DNA of 64,000 nucleotides, taken from the NCBI GenBank assembly GCA_021904315.1, contig CM038911.1, positions 17,953,390 through 18,017,389 on the forward strand. Reading direction: 5' to 3'. This DNA comes from Sphagnum magellanicum (Eukaryota; Streptophyta; Sphagnopsida; Sphagnales; Sphagnaceae). This document shows, in pieces, positions 37,801 through 51,155 of the stretch. Each line of letters begins with the position of its first letter. Within the stretch, counting starts at the first letter, position 1. Under the pieces are notes generated by a model. The model made no database searches and was not told the origin of the DNA. It worked only from the letters and a program-made list of their open reading frames with translations. Position numbers and translations under genes: made by a program.

Positions 37801-40440
37801 AATGATCTTTATGCTATAATTCATACATGTATATTTCATTAAATTTTTTAATGAAAAAATAGGTTTGAACACCATATTGACCAATCAATTTCAAACATAT
37901 TTATTCCTTACTTTTATTATTTCAAATTTTTTAAAATTTTGTAATTGATTTACAAGTAACCCAATTAAGGGCTGAATAGTTTCAAAATGAAATTAAAGTA
38001 AAATTTGAATTTATTTTCTTTTTTTTCAGTGAAAAACTACCTTTTTTTTAAACTTGATATTTTTTCGTCAACTTTTCCTATATACTTTACCATGCTTTCT
38101 CCCTTGTGTGATCTCTCCAAGCTTATTTTTTCCATTTTCTTTGAAGAAAATATAAAATGAAATTGTATTGTTTCACATATGTCTAAACCTTAAAAATTTC
38201 CCCCCAAATTAAACCTAGTTTAGGTTAATTACTATAGATTTATGAAAAATTTGTTAATTAATTTATGTCTCACAAACCCTAAACCTAAACCATAATCCAA
38301 CAATACATATTTATAATATTTACATGAAAAGATGTATTATAATGTCCATTCCATAAATAAATTATGAAGGTAGGAAGGTGAATAAAGTAGCCATGTGTGA
38401 AGTCAAATCTAGGGAAAAAATGGCCAATAACAAAAAATAATAAAATTAAATATAGTGATCAACATTTTAAAAAATGGATTGTGGTGAACCACATATGGTG
38501 TTAAATTTTAAAATGTAACCCATCTAGTGGACAGAACGGGGAATTGGTGCATTGGTGGTTATTAGTTCACTCTAATCCTCACATAATTGATATAATTGGA
38601 ATGCCCTCAATGATTAAAGTATGCCATGGTGGTTTCTTAATCTTTAGGACTATGGTGCAAAATTATTGAATATCGAATGACATAGTCAAAGAAAAAACAT
38701 AAAATTAGGGGGCAACCTTGATATTGTTGGAAAACCTTTAATGATTAGGATTTTTGAAAGGTGATTTTGTAATTTTTTGAACTAAAGTGAATATATATTC
38801 AATTTTGAGTAGCATTTGTCAATGGAAATTCAGTTAAAATTAAAATTTTTATTTCTAAAGAAATTTGGATTTCAGATTTATGTTAAAGAAGGTGTGCTCA
38901 ATACCACATGCCACATAGAAATGGAGCAAGGGAAATATCGTTCAAAGCAAAGACGACTACCTACCAAGGATGAAGCTTATCATTTGTTTCTAAAAACTTT
39001 AAACGTTTATTACTTGGTTAAACATTCAAAATCTTACCAATGCACAATTTATTCCATTGACATTGTTTCATCAAAAATATTAATAATTTATTATGAAAAT
39101 ATATTTAATATAATAAAATATATATCTTGAATATATTTTAAATATATCATTATTTCATAGCAAACTAAAAAATGTTCTTTTATTTCAAGTCCTTCCAACA
39201 TTATACAAGGAATGAACTTTCTTTTCATATCTATGTCTTTTCAAAATATATATTCTTTCAACACCATAATCACGAAGAGATATTCAATGCCTTTTACACC
39301 AATTTACATCTCATTTCTCTTCAATTGAATATGAAAATATATATATATATATATATTCAATATAAGGAATTTTTAATTCAATGAAATTTGAGTTTTGTTC
39401 AATGTATTTGAATTAAGTTCAAGATTCGAAAAAATTTGTATTTAATTCAATTCAAGTTGCATGTAATGTCATTCAATATTTTCATTCAAATGAAACATAA
39501 TTATCATAAATTCATTTTTTTCATTAATTGATTGTTTTTAATAATGCAACAATGTGATTTCAAAAAAATATGGATCGGATAACCAATGAGAGTGTGCAAA
39601 CTATCTTGAAGGTCATTTTTTTGGTATTAAAAAACTATGTGAATCTCATATATTGGTTGTTGGATAAGGATTATAATGCAATTAATTTTATAATAAGATT
39701 TTTTATTTTAAAAATTTAAATGGAACTAATATAGGATTTGTATTAATAATTTTTTTTAATTTTAAAAAAACATATGTACAAGATATTTATAATAAATATT
39801 AATTTTTAATAGTTTCAATTAGTAAGGTAAAAAAGTTGTAATTTATATTGAAAATTTTGCAGAAAGGAAGAAGCAAAAAGGAGATGATATTTATTTGGTG
39901 AAGACAAGGAATTATGAAAACCTATATCAAACAACTTGGTGGTTCATTCAGTTGGGTTGCAATGCACACCTTGTTTGCTTGAATTTTACTACTACATAGA
40001 AGCAAAGGATAGAACGAACCATCCTAAGAATGAAGATGCCCTCCTTTCATCCACATAAAAGATGAAATTGATTATGAAATTGATCTTCATCCAAATAACC
40101 AAGGGTTCTAGAATCTTTGGGCAGATGAGAGACTAAGGTGATACTTGTGCTAACTAGTAGTAGTAGGTAACTAATGAAATGGAGGCCAAAGGTTATGTTT
40201 TGTAGTTCGAACCCATAAAACTAACCAACCAACCAACCAAAAACATTGAGATTCTCACAAGGGATGGTTATGTATAGGGAAGGCTTTATTTCCAAGCAAT
40301 GTTTTCCCTACTGGCAAAAAGTTTTGCCAAAAAGTGAAATTAAAAATGAAAAAAATGAAAATGAAAATGATCTTTTAGGGTTTTGATCACCATAAGTTTT
40401 TTTTTTTTTTAAATTTTAAAGAATTTCATATTTTTATAGT
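31801..40440. other. AT-rich gene desert
   Basis: About 8.6 kb without any supported gene. Diverged repeats of AATTAATGAATGATTAAATA type fill about 33030-33600. A second TAGGTA/CCTAGG-rich patch lies at 34270-34550. Short CCCTAAA-like motifs occur near 35990 and 37190. A (TA)n tract lies at 39334-39354. Frames such as 36479-36691 and 38816-39130 have the composition of random AT-rich sequence. Confidence 0.6.
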
Positions 40441-40618
40441 TTGTTTTTAGTGTGTAACCATAAAATATAAAAGGATTTTTTTTTTAATTTTGATTTTCCT
40501 TCTTTGAAAATTGGCCAAAATTAAAACCCAAAAATCAATGTTTTGATTTGTATTTTCCTTTTTTGAAAATTGGCCAAAATTAAAACCCCAAAAAACAGTG
40601 TTTCTTTGGCATTTTCCT

Positions 40619-40891
40619 TTATAAATTATAACCCATCCCCCCCCCCCCCGGGCCGGGAACTGCCTGCCCCCTGAAAAAACGCTGCCCACAAGCATAATAT
40701 GATTTTCCCATGATGCGAAAATTTTGAGTATCATTCCGCTTCTGACAAGTCGAGGAGTTGCCGGGCGACGCGCTGCAGGACGAAGCTCGAGCGACGAGGT
40801 TGGCGAGGACGCCAATTGCAAGGCAAATCGCTCCAGGAAGTAAGGCCGGGTGGACTTGTGAGAGGTAGGCTGGACGCAAAGTTCCAAGCAT
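40619..40891 (-). other. GC-rich island with an open frame, possible first exon
   Basis: A GC-rich patch (about 40637-40890) sits between AT-rich DNA and the MSH4 upstream repeats. Its minus strand is open from an ATG at 40891 for 90 codons and encodes one hydrophobic segment, PALLPGAICLAIGVLANLVA, like a signal anchor. A second minus-strand frame (40896-40447) overlaps it, which weakens both. It could be the start of a divergently transcribed gene, a relic, or chance in GC-rich DNA. Not recognised. Confidence 0.25.
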
Positions 40892-40914
40892 ATCACGATG
40901 TATATCTCTTAATG

Positions 40915-41700
40915 TATAATATTACAGGATACTTCATGTATTGATGGTCTGGACTCTGGAATATAAAGAAATCTTCGTTTTCGGAGTTGCTTGGAACATG
41001 AAGATTGTACAAATTGTGGATCATATCAACCGATCCGTCGGAGAAACAGCTGCCATGCAATTACGAATATGTAAATAGCCTATAACTTCTCTATAATTCT
41101 CTTTTGCAGGATTATATTTCGTGTATTAGTTAATGATGCCCTTGATAAGTTAAGGAATATTATTTTCTTGGAGTAAACTTGATTAATATACTGTTGGATA
41201 TCAACGATCCATTGGAAAAAACAGCAATACAAATGATGTACATATGATCTATATTGTATGTTATGCATCTCTTAGTTTTGTTGTAGGATTTAGGATTTTC
41301 ATGTATTAATGCTCTGGATCTAAGAACTATTTTTCGGATTTGCTTGTAAAATGATTATGAATGGTGGATGTCAACGATCCGTTCGAGAAACATCAATGCA
41401 ATCATATAGATCATCTCTATTGTATGTTGTAGGATTTCGTGTATTGATGATGCTCTTGATAAGTTGAGTGATTTTAATTTTATTTTGGTGGATTTTCTTG
41501 TAACTTGATTATACTGTTGGAGGATGTCAACGTCGATCGGTTGCAAATCTTGCAAATGATGATGATGTTATACATCTCTGTTGTATCCTGTTTGCAGGAA
41601 ATTTTGGTGTGTTTGATGGTCTGGACTATAATAAGGAGTTATTTTCTGAATTGATTTGTAAGAGGATTCATATGATGTTTGGATGTCAATGATCGGTTGG
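40915..41700 (+). repeat. degenerate tandem repeat upstream of MSH4 (about 5 units of 110-190 bp)
   Basis: Successive units carry the same order of motifs. First is a GCAGGAT/TAGGATT entry, then TTTCGTGTATTGATG, a GTCTGGA or CTCTTGATAAGTT segment, a TTTTC.GA.TTGCTTG segment, and GGATGTCAACGATC followed by a CGGTTGGAGAAAC-like end. Units begin near 40920, 41105, 41285, 41430 and 41595. The array ends about 60 bp before the MSH4 start codon, so it covers the MSH4 promoter or leader. Confidence 0.65.
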
Positions 41701-41762
41701 GAAAAAAAAAGAAAAAGAAAAAACCGACAGACTTGCAATTCTAGTCTGCTCTGGCTGGTTAA

Positions 41763-44700
41763 ATGCAGATGGATCCGCGACAAGCAGAACTTGCTGCTGC
41801 CTCTGGTCGCTCTTTCTTTGCTGTCGGCCTGATTGAGAATAGAGCCAAGGAGGTAGGTCATAATTTCACTCTTCTTTTTTGTTTCTGCAGAGCCGCAGTA
41901 GTCATGATCTGGTTTTCGTTTGCGAGGTGTATAGAAAAAAAAGCTCGCGTTTCCAAAGAAAGATCGTGTTTCCATGGACATGTGGACATTGTTTTTGGCG
42001 TTCTGGATTTTCTGCAGGCTTTTTTTTCTAGCTGAGCGTCATGACGCAGCCACCTGCAATATTTCGTGCATGCAGGTTGGGCTTGCAGCCTTTGATTTGA
42101 GAACTGCTAGACTACATCTATCACAATACATCGAGACCAGTCGCTCATATCAAAACACGGTGACACTCCTGGAGTATTTCGAACCATCCGACATCGTCAT
42201 TCCATCTAACAGTGCATTGGCGCGTTCGGGCATGACTGGCGTCGATTCCATCGTAGCTAACTTCACCACTGCAACTAAGGTACGCATTATGTTGTACACG
42301 CCGTTTGTATAATTGGGAGTAATTATCGGTCACTTCGATAGTTCATGACCATTCGACGTACTAAGCTTATGTATGTCCATCGACACTTCTATTGCAGGTT
42401 CCGTTGCCTCGAAGTTGTTTTGATGACACAAAGGTATGCACTGGTCCCTGGAGCACTAACATTCCGCAGTGTCAAATGATCAAGAAGTTTTTCTGCGTTA
42501 TAGCTTTGCTTCTGCCTCGGTTCTGCTCTCACTCGAGTAATGAAAGTACACTTTGTCAGATGCAAGCACCTTGTCTCAGTATTGTCAACTAGAGCAGGAG
42601 TCCCTGGTGGATGTGTATCATGTCCTGTTGGCTTTTCTTTGGATAATGTCCTTCATGTGATACCATGTTCAGATTATCTCCTTTGATACTGAGATGGCTC
42701 AACAAGAACATGTACATGCCAGTCTACAAAAGTTCTAGGTAATGGGTAATCTTTTTTCATATGGATGCTAAGTCATTGAAATGGTTCTTGTTTTGTTAAA
42801 TAACATGTCCACAGAGTTTATGTGCCCAGCTAGCTGTGTTTGCAGGGAGCATTGTTGGTACAGAGCCTGGCTTCCAAAGACACGAATATGACCAGCTTGG
42901 AGGCCTCTCACAAGCAATACTATCTCTGCCTTGGTGCTGCAGCAGGCCTGCTCAAATGGTGGAAGCCAATTTCGAACTCTAGCCTTTGGAGCAACCCTTA
43001 ATTGTAGAGATTTCTTTTTTCTTTTTTTTTTGGGTTCTCATGCTCTAAGTGTACAAGAATCTTCCTCTTAAATGGCCTCGTAGAATTCTGTGTGAGGTTG
43101 AGCAAGTGTGGCCATGATCACCTGCAATTTCACTACGATCCATGTATTTGACATGTTTGATCTGAAACCCAGAAGCTAGACTGGACAGGCCGTGACCAAG
43201 ACTGAACCCTAAAGCCCTGAACCCTAAAAACCTGGGCCTTGGTCCCTTGCAGCTGTATGAGAACTTGTGGAAACTTGTGTGGAAACTTGTGTGAAGCAAG
43301 TGGGGGACTCAGTGATTGTGACCTGCAGGATTGAAAATGAGAAAGGCATTACAATTGTGAACCATTCAATCCAGGTACACAGTGCGGCGCTAAGGTGTAA
43401 AATATTCACATGCCCACTGCCAACCTTATTGATGCCAATGGAGTACCAGGTTAATGAGACAGATGCATGTCCCTGCATGTTTCATGTAATTCCGCAGTAC
43501 TAAAGCTGACACAACCCTTATCTGTATCTAGAGAGTCTCATCATGAAACTGTTGCTTGACTCTGCAGGTTACTGTAAATGGATCCATTGATCACATGAGC
43601 ATTGATGGAATAAGGTAATGTGGTTGATTAGGAAAGTTGTCCTCCGAGACTCAATTCAAAATCATAACTGCCAATGCTGGAGTACTAAAATTCAAGCAGC
43701 TCAGAGTTTGCAACTCTCTTTGTTTTCCTCAATCTTTTTTTCCTAACCTACATCCCAGGCCATGGATATCTGTCTTGTAGTGTCCGGGATTTGGAGCTGG
43801 TGGAGCCAATTTCTGTATCATCTGGGCAGCAAAAGAAGCGTGGCTGTCTATTTGCTATGTTAAACACTACAAAGACTGTGGGGGGGTAAAACTAACAAAA
43901 CCTGACTATGTCTGGATTCTAGTACAACATTGTAAGTACCACTTAAAGTTACATCATTAATATGGTCTATAAACTGTTGCTGAATTCATTTTCTGCAAAC
44001 TAGCAGTACCCGTCTTCTCAGGGCAAATCTTCTTCAACCTTTGAAGGACATAGAGACCATCAATGCTCGCCTTGATTTTCTGGTAAAACTACAAAACCCA
44101 CTAAGTTGTAAAGTGTTGCACAGGCATCACTCCTTATTTAGAAAATGCACAACAGACAAAGTCTTTAATAATTGTGAGTGTCAGTGGTGTGCTATTTTAC
44201 AGCATAACTCAAACAACAATCAATGGATCATGAGGTTACTTTTGCTTTTAGTGTATCAGATAAGTCTCCAAGTTTGTTAGCAGATTAAGATGAGAGGAGG
44301 TGAATCTTTTGAATTGATGTCTCACAAAAGCTTGTTGCAACTACAGGATGAGCTAACGAGTGAGGAACCAATTTTCTTTGGACTCTCACAACTTCTCCAG
44401 AAGTTTCCAAAGAACATCGGTGTGTGCAACTCTGATCAGGGTGTTGTCTTTCAAATACATTGCATGCAATCAATTTTGAGGTTCTAGATTCTTCTAGTTC
44501 TTCTGGATTGGAAGTTTGCAAAAGTTGAGCAGTTATTCAAATGGAGCAACAAGATTCCTTAAATTTACTTAAACTTAAAGGTTATGTTGCAATGACAAGA
44601 TGTGATTACTTGTGTCCCAAAGACCAAATTCTATGCCAATTCTGTATCAAAGAAAGCAAGGCAAGTGGGAGTGAGTCAACACATGAAAAACATACAAGGA

Positions 44701-47700
44701 GCAGCCAAGCCTTGGTGTTCAACATCATTGCTCTGAAAGAAGCCCTTGAGCATCTGTCAAAACTTACAGAGGTGTGGACAACTTTACAACACAAATGCTT
44801 ATATCAAGTTCCTTCATGTTGTGCTCTCTTGGTAATTGTTCAGCCATCATTTGTGCTGCTCCTGACTATTGAATGTACTGTTGGAATTACAGATTCTGGC
44901 AGATGCTAAATGCTCACTACTAGTAAACATCAGACAGAAGGTCTGCATGAACCCAAACTACAACCTACTCCTTCAAAGGTTTGAAGCCACAACCCGCCTT
45001 TGAATGTACTCATTGACCACACAGAATGTTGTATCTGCTTGTGCACATTAGAGGGCAGGTTCTTGCAGCACTTACTGTGAATCTACCTGCCTAATGACTT
45101 GTTTTCACTCATTAGATTGGGATATGCAGACCATACTCAACATAAGCAGTATGATCCTCTGGCTCTAGCAGATGCCAACTACCTTCTAGTCTCCAAAACA
45201 TTTGTGCAATACAGGAACTATGTGCTGACAAAGTGGTTCCCCAATTCAAGAAGGTGATTGATGGGGCTGTTATAGATTTGCTCAGGTATGGGATTCCCAG
45301 ATGGATTCTCAATCTTGAGAGCCAGATTTATTGTTCTGATGAATTATGTTGTAATTGAGTGGCATCTTAGGATCAAGGAGGTGATAGACGAGACTGTGCT
45401 TGATTCACGAGCACGCTTCATGTCACGTACACAGCAGTGCTTTGCAATCAAACCTGGCACAGATGGACTTCTTGACGTTGCAAGACAGATATTTTGTGCC
45501 ACAAGTGAAGGTACATGCCTGTCATTACAGTGATACCACTAAGCACATCTGATGGAAGTATATTTTCCCAGCCTTGTTATTTGAGACATTAAAGTTTGCG
45601 CTGCCTAGAACTTGCAGCCATTCATGAACTTGCAAAGGAATACAGAGAACAACAGAATCTGCCAAACTTGAAGATGCCATTCAATGACAAGCGAGGATAT
45701 TACATCAGCATTCCAGTGAAGGATTTGAAAGGCATTGTCTTGCCATCATTTTTTATCCAGGTTTGTGCCATTGAACAAGCACTGTCCCCACTTTCAGACA
45801 TTGACAAAGTGATCTGCAATCTTTACAGTGGATCAATCAAATTGAAGTTTTTGGATTCTTGATATCCTAACATACTTTGCAATAGTGCCCTGAGCTCACC
45901 ATCGACTTGGTGCTTTAATCTTGCCAGGCATATGTGTGCATCTGATGTCTCAATTCAACACTGCTCTCTATCAAGTAGGAGATTCAAATCTCATCACCAT
46001 GGAATGTAATGAGTTTGCTCATCACATTTCTGTTCTGCTGACAGGTGACAAAGCAAAAGGGTACCATCTATTGCTCAACTGCTGAACTCACCTCAGTACG
46101 TTTGCCTCAACAATTGTTGTTCTAGATATATGAACAATCTGGACTGGTACATGACTGAGAGTAAATACCCTGTAATACTGTATTGCTGTATAGCACTGAT
46201 TTGTGTACCTCAGTTGTGAGATATCTGAATTGATTGTCCCTTCCTAATTGTCCAAGATGAGATTGAGCAGTCAAGAGATTGGCTATTAATGTATGCCATT
46301 ATCTGTTTGGTACCAATGGTGAATTGGACAGCTGAATAGCAGGAACCTGGAAGCAGCTGCAAACTGTTACATGAGAACAGAACATTGCCTCCAAGGTTTT
46401 CTCTGGAATTTTTCAAGGCCTCAAGTCTTGGTTTGGCTCTTTAGTTTCCCTGCTGCCAAGGAGGTTGATGGGAAGCCTCAACCTAATTCCAAATGACTGA
46501 TCAAGAGTGTTGTAGCAGCTCAGATTGCCACATATCTGGGCTTTATTTCTCAAGAAAATATTACAGCTCTTCCCCCACTCTCTGCCATAATAATAAGGGC
46601 ACGTAGAATGGTTCTATTGTTATTTTGTGTCACAAGTATTTCCTGACAGAGGTGGATGGTTTCATTCCTCCAGAGCTCACCAACCAGATCAGGGAAGAGC
46701 TTGGCCTTCTCACTTTGCTTTCAGAATCTGTCTCTGTTCTGGATATGATAGTCAATTCATTTGCTCATTTGATCACAATCCAGCCCCCTGACAGCTACAG
46801 CCGACCAGAATTTACTGGTAAGCTATGAGCTAGGGTTCAGCAGTAAACCAGGGACTTATTTGAATCTCTTGAAATTGCATGCAATAGAAGGATATAATAG
46901 ATCAACAAATTGCTGTAAACTATGAATTGAATAACTGTTGGTTGTTTACAGAGGACGGGCCACTAGCTATTGAGGGTGGCCGACATCCTGTTCTTGAGAA
47001 CATGCTATCAGTGGATTTTGTGGTGCCTGATCTTAACTTTTTGCATTGACATCCTGAAAGCATTGTGAACAAAAAAGCATACAAGCACCTGTAGCCTATT
47101 CAATCTAATTTGCCAGTCAAAGATTATTCATGCTCTGTATCAATGGCCCTCAGTTAAGTTAAGATTTTATTGGTTGATGACATGTAGGAGTCCTAGCAAT
47201 TCAGTTCTGATTGAGCCATACTTGTTTTTCTTCAGCCAAATAATACCTTTCTATCTGAAGCAGCCAACATGTTGATCGTTACAGGTCCCAATATGTACGT
47301 ATGACTCCACTCTTGAGGGCATTCTATCAAACAAAATAGCTCAAGTTTATGCACATGCATGTACACTCCTATCATGATTGCACAGCTGTTAGCAAGACTA
47401 ATGAGATATTGTGCACTTGAACCTTTTGCAGGAGTGGCAAGAGCACTTATCTGCGGCAAGTAGCCCTCATAACAATCTTGGCACACATTGGATGTTATGT
47501 TCCTGCAAAGTTTGCATCCTTGCGAGTGGTGGATCGCATCTTCACTCGCATTGGAACTGAGGACAATCTTGAACTCAATTCAAGCACAGTATGTTTCACA
47601 ATCCTGCAACCTTGGTTAGTGGAAATGGCATTATGTTGTTTCCTAGCAGGAAACAGAAGGATTAGAGTATACATGTATGGAATGTAGTTCTTGTGATGAT

Positions 47701-49289
47701 TATGAAGCTCTACTTCTTTAGAGGGTGTGCAGCATGGTACTATGCCTCAAAGCTAATTCTCCTTTCCATATCTGCTTATATTTTCAGTTTCCACATGAAC
47801 CAGTCCTTGACAGAATGGCATATTCGTATTGTGGCTCATAAGATCTCTTTATGTCTGCAGTTCATGACAGAGATGAGGGAAACTGCATATTTGCTGGAAA
47901 ATCTGACTCCTAGGTGATGGCTCCTGTTGCATCATTTTGTTCTTAATCTCCATGATTTGGTTGTACTCACCTGAACAAATTATCTTGTTTGTCTTGGCCT
48001 GGATTCTTCAGGACTCATAAGGCACACAAGGCACAATCTAAAGCTTACTCATCTTTTGAGCTTCCATCTGACAAGTTTCACTCTTGAATTTGGAACCCCT
48101 ACTAGAGGGGTTTGGATGTCACAGACTTGAATAGGTAGAACTTGAGTTTTGCAGAACTGATTTACCATGACTGTCACCATTTTGGCAGGAGTCTGGTGGT
48201 CATTGACGAACTAGGGAGGGGAACTTCCACATCTGATGGATTTGCAATTGCATGGAGCTGCTGTGAATATCTTTTGTCCACCAGTGCGTAAGTAACACAA
48301 ATTTCAAACATAGTTCAAAAGTAGTCTTTCCTGTGTCAGCAAGACTCTAAAAATTATTTTTTAGGATGCTGCAACTGTGTAATACATGTTGTGCCTGTTT
48401 TCTTATGACATAATAGTTTACTGGGAAGAGCATTTTTTATGATCATATGTTTTGTCAATTTGCAGATATGTGATTTTTGCTACACATGTGCAAAAGCTGA
48501 CCGAGCTTTCCACTATGTACCCTAATGTTACAACGTGTCATTTTGCTGTGGACATCTCCAGAAACCGACTGGACTTCAAGGCATGCTGTTGAATGAGTGT
48601 CATTCCCACTTCAGATTTGCATGTCATTTGTCAAATCTATTCAACTCATTGGTTCTGTAATCTCAAAACAATGATTGCAGTCTGCAACATAATTAAGTTG
48701 ACAAACATTTGTGCCATAGAATATTGATGTCATTACAGGAATGAACTTGGGTGGAACAAACTACTTATTCTGACATGGTCTGAGAAAGATGCTGCAGTTT
48801 GAGCTGAAAGAAGGGTGTTCCAACATTCCACACTACGGGCTGCATCTGTCTGAAGTTGCTGGCCTGCCTGCATCCGTTGTCTCCAATGCTCGACTAATTG
48901 CCAGTTCCGTTGCTGCAGAGGTCTGGTTACTGATGCTTCCAAAACTGGAGTTGGAGTGAGTTACACTGCTGAGATATCACAGCCTATACAGGGAATTCTT
49001 GGCCATGTTGGTAATAAGTGGTATAAAGCATTATACAGTAACATTGCTCACCTCACCTAATGCTAAGTCTTACATTTTCAGGATTCCAACTGTGTTTCAG
49101 GAGATGGCCCAACATGAGGATGGACGTGCCAAGTATCACCAGCTGCACAGGGAGTATCGTGTGGCAAAGAAGCTTTGCTGCATGCGATATGCCAAGCTGA
49201 GTGAAGAAGAATTGTGTACAGAGCTGAAGAAGCTAAAACAGAGCTACTTAGATGACAATTCCATTGATGTATATGATGAAATGCTGTGA
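41763..49289 (+). CDS. MSH4: MutS homolog 4, meiotic crossover factor
   Basis: MSH4 pairs with MSH5 as a clamp that stabilises recombination intermediates and promotes class I crossovers in meiosis; it does not repair mismatches. My model has 24 coding exons and 818 residues (Arabidopsis about 790). Starts: 41763, 42076, 42398, 42846, 43329, 43568, 43781, 44007, 44347, 44623, 44893, 45371, 45618, 46045, 46332, 46650, 46952, 47236, 47432, 47861, 48189, 48466, 48798, 49101. Ends: 41852, 42279, 42433, 42958, 43374, 43614, 43885, 44082, 44419, 44771, 44978, 45510, 45760, 46095, 46395, 46817, 47022, 47294, 47588, 47913, 48287, 48580, 48920, 49289. A TAA immediately precedes the ATG. Seen: [11 protein letters not shown] near the start, Walker A GPNMSGKST (571-579), Walker [10 protein letters not shown] (to 656), FATH (681-684). 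The mismatch-binding MutS domain I is absent, as expected. Intron 22 needs a GC donor. The ATPase residues look intact. Confidence 0.96.
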
Positions 49290-50314
49290 GTGTAACTCTG
49301 GACACTTATTACTGCTTGTGGGTAGGTCATCTGAATCCTGTGATTGCTTCTCATTGTGCTCATGGTTTGTATGTGTGGGGTCTGGCTGGAAGTGACAACA
49401 AGAGGACCTAGTGATGGCTCCTTTTCTGTACGCATCTTTCCTTCTAATCTCTACCCCAGAGATTCACCTAAAAGAAATGTTTCCTTACTGAATCTTCACA
49501 AGTAATACCAGTCTTTTGTGCTTGCTCCTGTTTTCAATTTGTAACTACACATTTTCAAATTTGTTGTCGAGCTGTTGGAACATGCTCTGTTACTGTGACT
49601 GTTTCTAGCAAAGCTGCTTGAAGATATTGATAATTCATTGCATAGCCAGGGCTAAGTGGTTTGACTGAGGTGTGTTGTTCACAGATGATCAAGAATAGAA
49701 AGCAAATATATCTCCTGTTTCCAGAGCCTATTGTCTGTGAGTTCCTGCCTCATACACCTACTGCTCCCAGGTGACTTGTCAATGACCACATATGATTCTC
49801 AGGACCTTGGTCACAGCTTGGAGCTTTCTGTGTACTTGGATCTGTGCCCACAAATCACAAGCACATTGGCTCCATCAAATGACCAAGGTACATATCCACT
49901 GGTGTGTGCAGTTAGGTCAAATTCACATATTGTTTTCATCCATTGCTAGTGGAAGGGATACTTCAGAAGATGAGATTCATTTCAAACATGTGAACTTGGG
50001 TTGTTTCTCATCTTTCTGTTTTCATTTACATTTACCAGTTTCTCTTCTCACCTATTCCTGGTATTTCATCCATCCATAAGAGCTGAGCTCTTTTATACAG
50101 CAACTGATTCCTGCAACCACCACCCTCCACTTTCTCTGCTCTAAGAGGCACACCCTCACTCTCTTGCTTCCTTTGGCTTGATAAAGAGAATTACCCAAAA
50201 TTTGTTGACAGGTTTTCAGTAGCCACTACGGCATTACATGCAGGGAGATACTAAATATCACCATAGTCTTTTTCTAAGGTGGATCTCATGAACAGATATT
50301 ACTACTAACAGCAG

Positions 50315-50373
<59 letters not shown>

Positions 50374-51155
50374 GCTTTCATTTTTGTGGATGGTGTACAG
50401 AATTCTCGTGAGTTTTGTCTCAGGCTCTCTCAGGTGGATTTTGAACAGGTAAGTATTTGATGAGGAAGTCAACTTTTGGTTCTCTCTCCTTTAGATGAAG
50501 TATATTGCAGAAAGGATGGTTCTATTGTTTTCAAAATGCTCTTGTTGTTGTCTCCTAACTAAGTCAATCCAGAAGAGTCCCATTGAAAATTTAGATCTCC
50601 TCATATGAGAAGAGCCAAAGTTTTCTGTTTTTTTTTTCATGCTTTTGTTGTGTTCCCCAATATATAACACACAATTGAATCCTATAACCAGAAAGCACAA
50701 TTTCTACATGTAATCAACAATGTGCCCTTATTCTATCTGGGTTTATCTGACTTCTGTATACTGGTTCAGGCTCATGTCTGATCTTGTCAAATCCTTCTTC
50801 AGATCACATGTTCAGTCTCAAATCTGACCTTGTCAAATCCATCTTTCAGCTGTGAATTGGATTTTTATTACCCTACATTAATGAGTCCTTTGTTCTTCTT
50901 ACATTGCTGCTGTCTTCAACCTTTGCTTCTTATTAGAAGTTTCAAACATCTAACGTCCTTGCAATGCTATTGGGCTGTTTCTGGACATCTCTAGGAAATG
51001 CTCATTTTTTACATATTTTGTGGTCAACATGGTTTTCTTGCCCATACGAAAATGAGAAGTTGAGTCTGGCGAGAAACAAAGTGGGAGACAAAGAATTCAT
51101 ATCATACAAGAGGTTAGAAAAAAAGGAAAAAACCAACACTAACCACACAGACACC
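49290..51155. other. MSH4-DNAAF1 intergenic region with (CT)n tract
   Basis: MSH4 3' flank and DNAAF1 5' region. A pure (CT)n run lies at about 50319-50364. A strong donor, GAACAG|GTAAGT, at 50448/50449 could open a leader intron ending shortly before the DNAAF1 start at 51156. No other gene is supported. Confidence 0.5.

Noticed and set aside
40201-40230. GTTCGAACCC string suggestive of a tRNA T-arm
   Set aside because: No matching acceptor, D or anticodon arms could be folded around it.
41568-41981. Minus-strand frame of 137 codons across MSH4 exon 1
   Set aside because: Antisense to a confirmed exon and to the upstream repeat array.
48999-49100. Separate small gene starting at 48999
   Set aside because: The conserved part begins at the acceptor before 49101 and completes MSH4.
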